DNA of 64,000 nt, taken from the NCBI RefSeq assembly GCF_905171775.1, contig NC_053492.1:328440720-328504719 (forward strand). Direction: 5' to 3'. This document shows positions 22,699 through 31,745 of this stretch, in pieces. The notes beneath the pieces were generated by a model that made no database searches, had not been told where the DNA came from, and saw nothing but the letters and a program-made list of their open reading frames with translations. The DNA comes from Rana temporaria (lineage: Eukaryota; Chordata; Amphibia; Anura; Ranidae). Numbering within the stretch: the first letter of the stretch is position 1; each line of letters begins with the position of its first letter. Both the position numbers and the translations under genes were made by a program.

Positions 22699-22732
22699 GA
22701 AAATTACCGAAGGTAAGAATAACAATTTTCCG

Positions 22733-22771
22733 TTTTTTCAGCAAGAACTCATCTATGTGGTCTTTTATTAA
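22733..22771 (-). mobile_element. CR1-like LINE, segment 9 (short)
   Basis: The minus strand reads LIKDHIDEFLLKK, the CR1 RT stretch between the LTSIVGKILE motif (segment 8) and the QHGF motif (segment 10). Confidence 0.8.
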
Positions 22772-23486
22772 CCACTTAAGGACCGCCTCCTGCACGTCGG
22801 CAGAATGGCACGGCTGGGCACAGGCACGTAGCTGTACGTCCCCTTTAAGTGCCCAGCCGTGGGTTGCACGCCGCGGGTGCGCGCCCACGACCCGTCCGAC
22901 GCTCTATGACCGCAGCCGCTGGACCCGCGGACCCGATCGCCACCGGTGTCCCGCGATCGGTCACAGGAGCTGAACAACGGGAGAGGTGTGTGTAAACACA
23001 CCTTCCCCGTTCTTCACAGTGGCAATGTCACTGATCGTCTGTTCCCTGATATAGGGAAAGGCGATCAGTGATGTCACACATCCAGCCCCGCCCCCCTACA
23101 GTTAGAAAAACATATGAGGTCACACATAACCCCTACAGCGCCCCCTAGTGGTTAACTCCTAAACTGCAATTGTCATTTTCACAGTAAACAATGCATTGTT
23201 ATAGCATTTTTTGCTGTGAAAATGACAATGGTCCCAAAAACGTGTCAAAGTTGTCCGATTTTTTTTCAAAATTGTGACTCTATTTTTGTTTATAGCGCAA
23301 AAAATAAAAACCGCAGAGGTGATCAAATACCACCAAAAGAAAGCTCTATTTGTGGGAAAAAAGGACGCCGATTTTGTTTGGGAGCCATGTCACACGACCG
23401 CGCAATTGTCAGTTAAAGCAACTCAGTGACGAATCGCAAAAACTGGCCAGGTCCTTTACCTACGTAATGGTCCAGGTCTTAAGTGG
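22772..23486. mobile_element. TTAA-flanked MITE, ends CCACTTAAGGACCG
   Basis: It is flanked by ttaa on both sides (22768-22771 and 23487-23490). The ends are ccacttaaggac and gtccaggtcttaagtgg. It contains GC-rich palindromes and the block tttgcgctataa..gtttatagcgcaaaa-like sequence also seen at 53830 and 62150. The TTAA duplication is that of piggyBac or Kolobok transposons. It has no transposase. Confidence 0.8.
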
Positions 23487-23557
23487 TTAAACATTCCAGT
23501 ATCTTCCCAACTATAGAAGTTAAACTAACAGGTATATAGTTACTTGGTAAAGACTTT
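23487..23557 (-). mobile_element. CR1-like LINE, segment 8
   Basis: The minus strand reads KSLPSNYIPVSLTSIVGKILEC, the CR1 RT motif 'NYRPVSLTSIVGKILE'. Confidence 0.85.
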
Positions 23558-24232
23558 GGGCCATATTCTGAGAGAAGTTACGATGGAGTATCTCAGGATA
23601 CTCCATCGTATCTCCCTTTTTTGGCCAGTGTATCTATGCGACTGATTCTTAGAATCATTTTCGCATAGATACACTTAAGATCCGCCATGTGTAAGTCACT
23701 TACACTGTCGGATCTTAAATGTAAGTACGCCGCCCGCCGCTAGATGGCATGTACGTGAAGGATTCATTTGCTTATGCAAATGAGCCTGCTACGCCGATTC
23801 CCGAACGATTTCGCGTCGCGTACCCGTCGCTAACGTCGTTTGCGTAAGCGGAAACTTACTCCTGCTATATGAGGAGTAAGTTTCCGCAAGTCCCGTCGGC
23901 TACGTCGTTTCCGTAAGTCGTTCTTGAATACGACTTTACGTCAATGACGCACACGTCGGCATCATTGACGTTTTACGCCGAGAACTGGAGCATGCGCACT
24001 GGGCTTTTTTAAGCCCGGCGCATGTGCAGTTACTTAGAATCGGGGGCGCGCTTAATTTGAATAGAAGCCGCCCCCTTGGAGATACGCGTGGCTACGCCGG
24101 GGCATTTACACTCCGCCGCCCCAAACTACGGAGCAAGTGTTTGGGGAATACAGCACTTGCTCCTGTAGGTTGGGGCGGCGGAGTGTAAATGCCTTACGCG
24201 CAGCCCGCGGACATTTAGCCAGAATATGGGCC
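23558..24232. mobile_element. MITE with GGGCCATATTCTG inverted ends
   Basis: The ends are gggccatattctg and cagaatatgggcc. Internal hairpins include tacgatggagtatc..gatactccatcgta and gatccgccatgtgtaag. Motif order (hairpin, CGTCGTTTGCGTAAG, CATGCGCA, CACTTGC pair) resembles the MITEs at 1299-2045 and 38059-38760. It is inserted in CR1 between FKKGTG and GPKSLP. Confidence 0.75.
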
Positions 24233-24318
24233 CCTGTTCCCTTTTTAAATATAGGCACCACATTGGCCCTGCACCAATTCAGTGGTACTATTCCTGTCAT
24301 TGAGTCCCTAAAAATTAG
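24233..24318 (-). mobile_element. CR1-like LINE, segment 7
   Basis: The minus strand reads RDSMTGIVPLNWCRANVVPIFKKGTG, the CR1 RT opening '..G.VP.dWk.AnV.PifKKG'. It ends at the duplicated ttag bordering the gypsy element. Confidence 0.85.
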
Positions 24319-25582
24319 TGTAGCGCTTACCCCCGAAGGAGCGGCTAATTGTTTTGGGCCTGCACTCTGCTTTATTACCCCCCCCCAGTATTCTGGGTCT
24401 CACTCCCCTGGTCACAGCTGTGGTGCAAACTGACACAATAGTTTATGAGCGACAAAGGAACCGTTTAGACACAAGTTAAAACTTAAATAATCATTGACTT
24501 TACTAGAACAGTTGTTGTAATACACAATCGGAACATAAGTGGTGCACATACAGTATTGCGAAAGGCTGTGCGCAACAATTTCTTTACACCCCCCCTACGG
24601 CCGCAGGTATTTTGGTGTCTCCAAGTGGGACTAGCGCGCAGGCCTTACTTCAAGCTGCGCGCCTTCCCACTTCCAGTACACAACCACACAGTATGCGCCA
24701 CGCAACACCCAACAGAATAAAACACAACCGTAACGGGTAATCACTCAGTAACTTCCCTATGACAGTATCTGTCTAACAGTAACAGCGCTGCAAGGCCTTG
24801 CCAATAAAATGTAGTAGTATTAGTCCTTGATCTTCTTTCTTCGCTAGCAATGTGAACTCAATTTGTAATCCACAGGTATTTTAATAGTAGTTTGATGCAA
24901 ACAGGGACTGCGGATTAAACGTGGAGGGTGACTGCGCACTCTTTCCTGGTTAATACACAATATTCAATGGCCGGCCATTGAACAGTTGATTAAGGCTTTC
25001 AGGTCCTGGCACATGTGGCTTAGGGAAACACACTGGCAGCGTGGAACTAACGGTCCCAGCAGCACTCCCCGGCAGTCTAAGTGTGTGTGTGTGTGTAAAC
25101 AGTACAAAGCTTTGGGCCCGAGCCCTCTCACCACACGAGGCCCAGATGACTGGATGCTCTCACCACACACGGCCTCCACCTGGTCTCTGCACTCGTCTGG
25201 TTGTCCAGTTCCCACTTTCAGAGACGATCGGGAACCCTCCAACACTTGCCTGGATACCGATGGCTTGCTTCCGCACGAGGTAGGCCAGAACTCCACCAAA
25301 CACACTGTGAAAGGGTTCCTCCAGGATGTGGGTCCCGAGGCCGAGAGAGCTAAAAATGGCCACACAAGGTCTTTTATATCTTCCCAGCATGCCTTGCAGC
25401 CCTGAGTGTTCCTGGGTAATTATTCATATCCCTTCTGGATGTTCTGAAAAAAACAAACCTTGAACACGCCGTTCCATTTCTTCGCCAGTAGATGGCATCA
25501 GACGCTTATTTACATTATAAGACTATCAATTCTACCACTTCAGATCTGAGCATTCTTAATAGCAAAAATTGCCCCCGCTACA
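24319..25582 (-). repeat. 3' LTR of the gypsy element
   Basis: On the minus strand it starts tgtagcgggggc and ends taagcgctaca. A TATAAAAGACC box lies at 25372-25378 and an AATAAA at 24371-24376, in the correct order for U3-R. It holds (GT)8 and a nine-C run; the 5' LTR has (GT)7 and eight C. Confidence 0.93.
25372..25378 (-). promoter_or_regulatory. TATA box in the 3' LTR
   Basis: GATATAAAAGACC on the minus strand. The identical box in the 5' LTR at 32796-32802 would drive the element. Confidence 0.6.
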
Positions 25583-28500
25583 TACTCCCCCCACTTTGAA
25601 TCTTTGGTCCCCAAAGACATTTTTAACTCTACTGCACATTTTTGCCTCTATGCGGCTGCTCAATACAGACAGAGGAGCCTCCCACCACTTTTCATAAGAT
25701 GGGAGGCTGTTCTGTGCACTCTCAGGTGACACCGCAGTGTCTGGTACAGATGTGTCCAGGGGTGAGTTGGGGTTCTCTCCTTCTAGGTTTACAGTAAGGA
25801 GACCAGGCATATCAGGAATTCTTTTGGGGGCAAGCCAGGCCTGTTCAGAACATTCGCCCAGAATATCATAAGTCAGTTTCTTAGGCGCATGAACTTCCCT
25901 CTTGACTCTTTGTCTTTTAGGAGTAGGCGCTGTCTCTTCTTCTGCCTCACACTCTTGCACCTCAGTGTCAGCGGGTGAGTGATCCTCAGAATGCCCACTT
26001 TGCGGCACAAATTCCGGGGCCTCAGGTCTCAAAGTCACAGTGTCTGTCTCCTGCTCATGAGGTAAGCAATTAGTATCAGTTTCCGGCATCTCAGGCGACC
26101 ACACCCAGCTTATCTCCATCCCATCCTCTTTCTCACTACCTTCTGTGGCCAGGGATCCTGACTGAGACCTAGTTACAGGTCGAGGCTCAGCCATAGGCGA
26201 TAGTTCCCGTCGTGGAGTTTTCCTGACTGCTTCTGTTAAGGGCAGAAGGTGATTCCGATGCCATACCTTCAGTGGTCCAGTACTCCCTTCTGGTCTGATT
26301 TCGTATACCGGTAATCCCGGGAGGCGCCTGCATATGATGAATGGCTGTGACTTCCAGCGATCAGCCAACTTGTGTTTTCCTGGTACACCCAGATTTCTCA
26401 ATAGCACTCGGTCTCCAGGTTGCAGGTCTTGAATCCGCACTCTGAGGTCAAAGTTCCTCTTATTCCTGCGTCCCCTCGCATCTGAGGTGGCCCGAACTTT
26501 CTCATATGCGGCCTTCAAACTCTTCCGTAATCTGCCCACATATCCTCGATGAGAGGCCTCCGAAGTGTGGTCTAAAGAAGTACCAAACGCCAGATCCACC
26601 GGCAAACGAGCTTCCCGACCAAACATTAGGCGATAGGGTGAATATCCTGTGGCATCACTCACGGTGCTGTTATAAGCATGTACCGTGGCTGCAATGTGTT
26701 TACTCCACTGTTGTTTCTGCTCCGAGGCCAGTGTTCCTAACATGTTGAGGAGAGTTCTATTGAATCTTTCGGGTTGTGGATCCCCTTGTGGGTGATAGGG
26801 GGTAGTCCTAGATTTTTTTATATCCAGCAAGTCCAGTAGCTGCCTAATGAGGGTGCTCTCAAAATCCCTTCCTTGATCTGAATGGATCCGCTGAGGCAGG
26901 CCGTAATGGATGAAGAATTTCTCCACCAAGATCTTTGCCACAGTAGGCGCTTGTTGATCCCTGGCTGGAAAGGCCTGAGCATATCTGGTGAAATGGTCCG
27001 TGACTACCAAAATATTTCCTTGCCCACTGAGATCGGATTCCACACACAAGAAGTCTATACATACTAGATCCATGGGTCCGTGGCTTTCCATATGGCCCAT
27101 TGGGGCGGCTCTCTGAGGTAAAGACTTCCTTTGTATGCACCTGAGACAAGAGCGACAGTAATTCTCCACTTCAGATCGCATGTATGGCCAGTAAAACCTG
27201 TCTCTCACTAATTGAAGGGTCCTTTCCGATCCCAAGTGGCCATGGTGGTCATGCAGAGCAATCAGAACTCTTTCCCTATGTTTCTCCGGCAGGAACAACT
27301 GCCACTTCTCCTCCAGATCTTCAGAGGGGGCCCTCCTGTACACCACTCCTTGTTTCAGCTGTAACCGACTCCACTCCTTGCATAACAGGCGAGCTTCCTT
27401 CTTGGCGCTCTGTAGGAGTAGATCAGAATGTTGAGTCTCCAAGGCCTCCGACACAAGGCTACAGAGGGGATCTTCTTGCTGATCTCTTCGGAGGTCCTTC
27501 CTGGACAGTTTAGGCAAACCCTCATCCACCACTTGAGTGACATTACAGTAGCCTCTAGGCACTCCCACAGCGGACACTCCTACCTCCTCAGCCCTGGCTC
27601 CACCCTTCGCTGGTTGTTCTGCTCCTTCACAAAGAGCCCTCACACCTTCAGGGGTAAGTTGGGTCCAACCTTCCGGCGAGTTCCAATCGTAGTGGGGCCT
27701 TCTGGATAATGCATCAGCGTCCCGATTTCCAACCCCTGGACGGTATTTTAGACTGAAGGTGAATCCAGAGGGTGCAGCCAGCCACCTATGCCCTGTAGCA
27801 TCTAATTTTGCTGTGGTGAGTAGGTAGGTGAGAGGATTGTTATCTGTCTTGATCACAAATTCTGCGCCATATAGGTAGTCTCTCAGTTTGTCCACTACTG
27901 CCCACTTCAAAGCCAGGAACTCAAGTTTGTGAGTTGGGTAATTCCTTTCAGCGGGTGTCAAACTTCGGCTCACATAGGCAATGGGTCGTAGGTGCCCGTC
28001 ATACTCCTGGTAGAGTACTCCACCCAGTCCATCTCGACTGGCGTCCACATGCAGTTCATAAGGCCTGGCAGGGTCTGCGTAGGCCAAAACCGGGGCAGTA
28101 GTGAGGCTCCGCTTCAACTGTACAAAGGCCTCTTCACACTGAGTGGTCCATTGGTCTTCAATCGACTCTTTCTTCTTCCTGGGACCCTCCTTAGGCTTCC
28201 CAGGTCCATCAGGGTCCGACCCAGCCCCCTCTTGGTTCTTTAATAGTTCAGTGAGTGGGTGAGCTATCTTGGCGAACCCTTCAACAAATCTGCGATAGTA
28301 GGAGCAGAATCCCAGAAAGGACCTGAGTTCAGTCACATTTGTTGGCCGGGGCCATGAGGTGACAGCATCCAGCTTCTGCGGGTCCGTGGCCACTCCTTCC
28401 GCGGACACTATGTGACCCAGATAACTCACTGATGACTGGTAAAATTTGCACTTTTCCATTGAAAGCTTCAGGCCCTCTTCATGGAGTCTACTCAAGACTT

Positions 28501-30202
28501 TCTCCAGGCGCTCTTCGTGCTCTTCCAGTGTTCTGCCGAACACTATCACATCATCCAGGTATACCAGCACTTCAATTAAATTCATATCACCTACAGTCTT
28601 CTCCATCAACCTCTGGAAGGTGGCCGGGGCCCCCGACAAGCCTTGTGGCATGCGGTTAAATTCAAAAAAACCCACCGGGGTAATGAAAGCTGTCTTCTCC
28701 CTATCTTCAGGGTGCATGGGAATCTGGTAGTACCCACTCTTCAGGTCCAGCACACTGAACCACTTCGCCCCCGACAAGCTCTGTAAGGCATCTTCTATTC
28801 TGGGGGTGGTGTATTGGTCGGGAATGGTCCTCCGATTCAGTGTCCTGTAGTCAATGCACAGCCGTAACGACCCATTCTTCTTTCTCACTACCACTATCGG
28901 GGAGGCATAGGGGCTCCGAGACTCCCGGATGATGCCTGTTCTCTTCAGCTCAGCCAGTTGCTCTCGCAAATCTTCCAGGTCTCCCAGTGGAATCCGCCTG
29001 ACCCTTTCCCGGAAAGGTTTGTCCTCTTCCAGCCGGATCTTGTGTTCAGCACTTTTGGCCAGCCCCACATCGAACTCGTTTTTTGAGAAAGCCATCCTCC
29101 ATTTTAGTAGCTGGGTCTTTGCTCTCTCCATCCATTCGGGTGACAGGGGGGTGTTTTTTGGGAAGAATTCTCCCAGAGAGATCTCCTCTCCTTGTTCTTT
29201 CAGCATTTCATACGGAGGAACTGGGGTTGCTGGCTGCACTTCCCCTAACAACACTCTAGCCGGCATCTTCACTGGGGATGTTGTGGTGTTCCGGACGCTG
29301 ACGGAGACTTTCCCTCTTTTTCTCTTCAGTAATTTAGTTGGTAGCAATTCGGGGACTATCTCCAACTCGTTGTTCCCCTGTGTTCTGTCCGTCTCAAGGA
29401 CGATGAAAGGTCCTGGTTGTTCCCAAGTGAGCTTGACAGAAGCTCGCAGGCAGACCACCTCACCAGGCTGTATCACCTTTTCTCGTCTATCCAAACGCCA
29501 GACTCTTCCCACTCCTTCGGCTGGGGCCCTCTGCTCATGCAGTAAGTTCTGATACACCTGGGTCAGTATGGGGTGTATTTTTATGGCTGAAGTGTCCTGC
29601 TTCTGCATAAGTGGTGTCAAGAGTCTCCGGACTAGGTTGGTGTTGGTCCCAATAATGATGGAACTCTTGTCCGCCCCTGGTGGGCGGGGGCATACTACTG
29701 CCAGAGCATCGAAGACTTCAGCCTCCCCGGCCACGCTTGGGTCGAAGGTGAGCTTAATAGGCAGGAAACCGTCATATGGGAAATTCTGAGTTCCTAGACC
29801 CCATATCTCCAGTTCCTCCAGCTTCTGGAGAGGCAGGTGCCTGAGGTGCTTCTCATAGAAGTCCCTGTAAAGGAGAGTTACTTGAGCTCCAGTATCCAGC
29901 AGGGCTTTGGTATAGATTCCTTCCACTTGGATAGGGACAATGGGAGAGGGCCCCACTAATTCAGGGGGGAATCCACGTGGGGTGGCAAGGTTAGTCTGTT
30001 TGGTGGTTCGTACCTTTACACCCTTCTTCCGGGGGTGTTTTTCCAACTTCGACCCCCGGGGGTCACTAGGGACCGGGACGGCGTATGGTTGTTTGGAGTT
30101 TACTATTGTGACCGGGTGCCCAGCTGACTCCTTCACTGGGGCCCTCTGGAGTTTTCCGCCGGCTTCTGGGCCCTTGCTTCTGTCTTCGGCGGGCTTGGAC
30201 AC
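25556..30202 (-). CDS. pol: Gypsy Pol polyprotein (protease, RT, RNase H, integrase)
   Basis: Uninterrupted frame of ~1,548 codons. Protease is at about 101-107 (LLDTGAQ), RT at 400-600 with YLDD at 548-551, RNase H at 715-835 (ELHVDASRDGLGG, TDNNPLTYL, DADALSRRP). The integrase zinc finger is at about 984-1022 (HDHHGH..CRSCLRC), and the core has VCID, HSDQG and PQPERFNRT, giving D-x35-E. A GPY/F-like KVWHRNHLLPL is near 1312. About 200 further residues are acidic and without known domain. The first codon of the frame as listed is GTG, not ATG. The frame overlaps gag by 70 bases in the -1 phase, so it should be made by frameshifting. It ends 27 bases inside the LTR, so the polypurine tract is coding. 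Confidence 0.93.
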   Translation of the reverse strand: MSKPAEDRSKGPEAGGKLQRAPVKESAGHPVTIVNSKQPYAVPVPSDPRGSKLEKHPRKKGVKVRTTKQTNLATPRGFPPELVGPSPIVPIQVEGIYTKALLDTGAQVTLLYRDFYEKHLRHLPLQKLEELEIWGLGTQNFPYDGFLPIKLTFDPSVAGEAEVFDALAVVCPRPPGADKSSIIIGTNTNLVRRLLTPLMQKQDTSAIKIHPILTQVYQNLLHEQRAPAEGVGRVWRLDRREKVIQPGEVVCLRASVKLTWEQPGPFIVLETDRTQGNNELEIVPELLPTKLLKRKRGKVSVSVRNTTTSPVKMPARVLLGEVQPATPVPPYEMLKEQGEEISLGEFFPKNTPLSPEWMERAKTQLLKWRMAFSKNEFDVGLAKSAEHKIRLEEDKPFRERVRRIPLGDLEDLREQLAELKRTGIIRESRSPYASPIVVVRKKNGSLRLCIDYRTLNRRTIPDQYTTPRIEDALQSLSGAKWFSVLDLKSGYYQIPMHPEDREKTAFITPVGFFEFNRMPQGLSGAPATFQRLMEKTVGDMNLIEVLVYLDDVIVFGRTLEEHEERLEKVLSRLHEEGLKLSMEKCKFYQSSVSYLGHIVSAEGVATDPQKLDAVTSWPRPTNVTELRSFLGFCSYYRRFVEGFAKIAHPLTELLKNQEGAGSDPDGPGKPKEGPRKKKESIEDQWTTQCEEAFVQLKRSLTTAPVLAYADPARPYELHVDASRDGLGGVLYQEYDGHLRPIAYVSRSLTPAERNYPTHKLEFLALKWAVVDKLRDYLYGAEFVIKTDNNPLTYLLTTAKLDATGHRWLAAPSGFTFSLKYRPGVGNRDADALSRRPHYDWNSPEGWTQLTPEGVRALCEGAEQPAKGGARAEEVGVSAVGVPRGYCNVTQVVDEGLPKLSRKDLRRDQQEDPLCSLVSEALETQHSDLLLQSAKKEARLLCKEWSRLQLKQGVVYRRAPSEDLEEKWQLFLPEKHRERVLIALHDHHGHLGSERTLQLVRDRFYWPYMRSEVENYCRSCLRCIQRKSLPQRAAPMGHMESHGPMDLVCIDFLCVESDLSGQGNILVVTDHFTRYAQAFPARDQQAPTVAKILVEKFFIHYGLPQRIHSDQGRDFESTLIRQLLDLLDIKKSRTTPYHPQGDPQPERFNRTLLNMLGTLASEQKQQWSKHIAATVHAYNSTVSDATGYSPYRLMFGREARLPVDLAFGTSLDHTSEASHRGYVGRLRKSLKAAYEKVRATSDARGRRNKRNFDLRVRIQDLQPGDRVLLRNLGVPGKHKLADRWKSQPFIICRRLPGLPVYEIRPEGSTGPLKVWHRNHLLPLTEAVRKTPRRELSPMAEPRPVTRSQSGSLATEGSEKEDGMEISWVWSPEMPETDTNCLPHEQETDTVTLRPEAPEFVPQSGHSEDHSPADTEVQECEAEEETAPTPKRQRVKREVHAPKKLTYDILGECSEQAWLAPKRIPDMPGLLTVNLEGENPNSPLDTSVPDTAVSPESAQNSLPSYEKWWEAPLSVLSSRIEAKMCSRVKNVFGDQRFKVGGVCSGGNFCY
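25583..25602 (-). promoter_or_regulatory. Polypurine tract of the gypsy element
   Basis: Directly before the 3' LTR the minus strand reads aaagtggggggagta, the purine-rich plus-strand primer expected next to an LTR starting TGTAGC. It lies inside the pol frame. Confidence 0.85.
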
Positions 30203-31686
30203 ACTTGGCGGTAATGTCCCACTCCTCCACAGTTGAAACAGGTCTTTGACCTCACCGGTCTCTCAATTTGAGTGACTGCGGGGTCCGGTGGGGCCTTCTG
30301 CCTCTGTGGGCCCTCTGGCCTAGCGGTCAACAAAGTCAACATCTCCAGTATTTCCTTCTGCACTTGAAATAGCTTTCCTAGTTCAGAACGGGGCATATCA
30401 TCAGCGGTTGCTGTCAAAACACTAGTCTCCGGGGAGCTCTGTGAGACATCAGCGTTATGCCATCTGATCCTTGCGGTGATACTGGACTGAGCTTTCCCTT
30501 GCTTCTTCTCTCCCTCTGTTTCCATCCGGGCCGCCTCATTGGTCTCTTCAATGAGCACCTCATCTGAGGTGGAAGGATCATCCAGGTACTGTCGCAACTG
30601 GAATTTAACATAGTCACTCCTCAGTCCTGTAGCCACAGACCTCAAAAACTTCTTCTGGATGACTTCTGGCCCAAGATGTCCATCCGAGTCTTCTTCTCGG
30701 GAGGCGGACAACAAGCGATCCTTCAGAGCGATGGCCCTGAACAGGAAATTCTGCGGGGTCTCCTGGGTGTCTTGTGCCATATTTATTAGTTGATGATACA
30801 ATTCCGCAGCATCTTCCTCCTTATAGTAACTTTTTAATATCCTCCTGAGCTGTGTCAGAGTTAACCCATTCTTCATCTCCAACATCCTTCTGATGCTCAG
30901 ATCCGGGCTAATGGCGTTGACTACGGCCTCTGTGATCTCAGATTCATGATAGCCCTTCTGAAGTCCCAGCTCCACCTGATGTAAGAGATTTGTATAGGAC
31001 AGGCTTCCCCCTTGGTCTTTTTCCCCTATCCGTCCTTCGATTTTAAAATCCTTCCGGATCGTCACTTCAGGTAGGCGATTTTTGGTACGTCTCGAGGGAA
31101 CTGAGGCAGACCTCGAGCTTAGCTTACTGTTATTTGAATCTTTGCACGAGACACTTAGCTCTTCAATGTGTCCTGCGATCACACCAGAGGCCTCCTTGAA
31201 CCTTTCCTGTATGGTGCGGCACTGCCGTTTCAGGTCAGATAGCTGCTGCTCTGACTGAGAACCTCCCCTGTACTTTCCATATACAGGTTTTACCTTCCCT
31301 TGAGGGGGTCTTGAACTGGTATGGGCTGGGGTTGTTTTCTGATCAAATCCCAGCGCCGTTGGCTTTACAAGGCTAGAGTTGGCAGTGCTCTGACCAGACC
31401 CTTCTGGATGTGTCAGGTATAACTTGGTTCCTCCAGCTAGCTGTACACTCGGACCCCTGAAGTTCTCCGGAACTTCCGTCCTCCACTCCAATAGGGCATA
31501 GGTGTGGGAGGTTTCACAGTCTGGTCTGATGGCGATCACCCAGGCCTTTCTATTTGGGGACAGTGCCTTCACAACCTTTTTGATCTGCTCACTATCCCAG
31601 GTTTCTCCCGGGAGGGCGATGGCTACGCTCGCTTCGGAACGGGCGCCTTCAGTTCCACACCACCGAGCCACTGTAATAGGATCCAT
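30133..31686 (-). CDS. gag: Gypsy Gag polyprotein
   Basis: ATG at 31686 opens MDPITVARWCG, 517 residues, uninterrupted. Upstream in-frame codons reach into the 5' LTR, but this ATG is just after the primer site and begins the recognisable protein. The N-terminus (ALPGETWDSEQIKKVVKAL..YALLEW) resembles the RRM-like start of PNMA-type Gag proteins. Residues of about 220-370 (SYTNLLHQVELGLQKGYHE, ISPDLSIRRMLEMK, FLFRAIALKDRLL) fit a capsid domain. C483-x2-C486-x4-H491-x4-C496 (CFNCGGVGHYRQVC) is a nucleocapsid zinc knuckle. It would form the particle and package RNA. Pol follows in the -1 frame. The PNMA resemblance is my reading by eye. Confidence 0.9.
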   Translation of the reverse strand: MDPITVARWCGTEGARSEASVAIALPGETWDSEQIKKVVKALSPNRKAWVIAIRPDCETSHTYALLEWRTEVPENFRGPSVQLAGGTKLYLTHPEGSGQSTANSSLVKPTALGFDQKTTPAHTSSRPPQGKVKPVYGKYRGGSQSEQQLSDLKRQCRTIQERFKEASGVIAGHIEELSVSCKDSNNSKLSSRSASVPSRRTKNRLPEVTIRKDFKIEGRIGEKDQGGSLSYTNLLHQVELGLQKGYHESEITEAVVNAISPDLSIRRMLEMKNGLTLTQLRRILKSYYKEEDAAELYHQLINMAQDTQETPQNFLFRAIALKDRLLSASREEDSDGHLGPEVIQKKFLRSVATGLRSDYVKFQLRQYLDDPSTSDEVLIEETNEAARMETEGEKKQGKAQSSITARIRWHNADVSQSSPETSVLTATADDMPRSELGKLFQVQKEILEMLTLLTARPEGPQRQKAPPDPAVTQIERPVRSKTCFNCGGVGHYRQVCPSPPKTEARAQKPAENSRGPQ

Positions 31687-31725
31687 GCTGATACCAGGGA
31701 TGGGTTTTATTTGCAGAGGTACAGG

Positions 31726-31743
31726 ATCCCGGACGAGCCCCCA
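31726..31743 (-). promoter_or_regulatory. Primer binding site, tRNA-Pro type
   Basis: The minus strand reads tgggggctcgtccgggat, two bases after the 5' LTR. This is the 18-base sequence known as the tRNA-Pro primer site of murine leukaemia virus, complementary to the 3' end of tRNA-Pro. Confidence 0.9.
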
Positions 31744-31745
31744 CG

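Larger units (their letters stand above)
16991..22732 (+). mobile_element. DIRS-like tyrosine-recombinase retrotransposon
   Basis: The left and right ends are inverted copies: the 16991-17107 block (cctggccagtcctcccatcag..agtccttgttcc) returns inverted at 22586-22698. A further block near 22440-22585 repeats terminal sequence internally, the split or 'internal complementary' arrangement of DIRS elements. It has no LTRs and no obvious target-site duplication. Inside, in order, are gag-like, RT, RNase H and tyrosine recombinase regions, all with frame breaks. It splits the CR1 LINE between segments 9 and 10. Confidence 0.85.

Noticed and set aside
28929..29552. 207-residue plus-strand frame and other long plus-strand frames over 26.5-30.2 kb
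   Set aside because: Antisense to the intact gypsy pol, with no recognisable domain.
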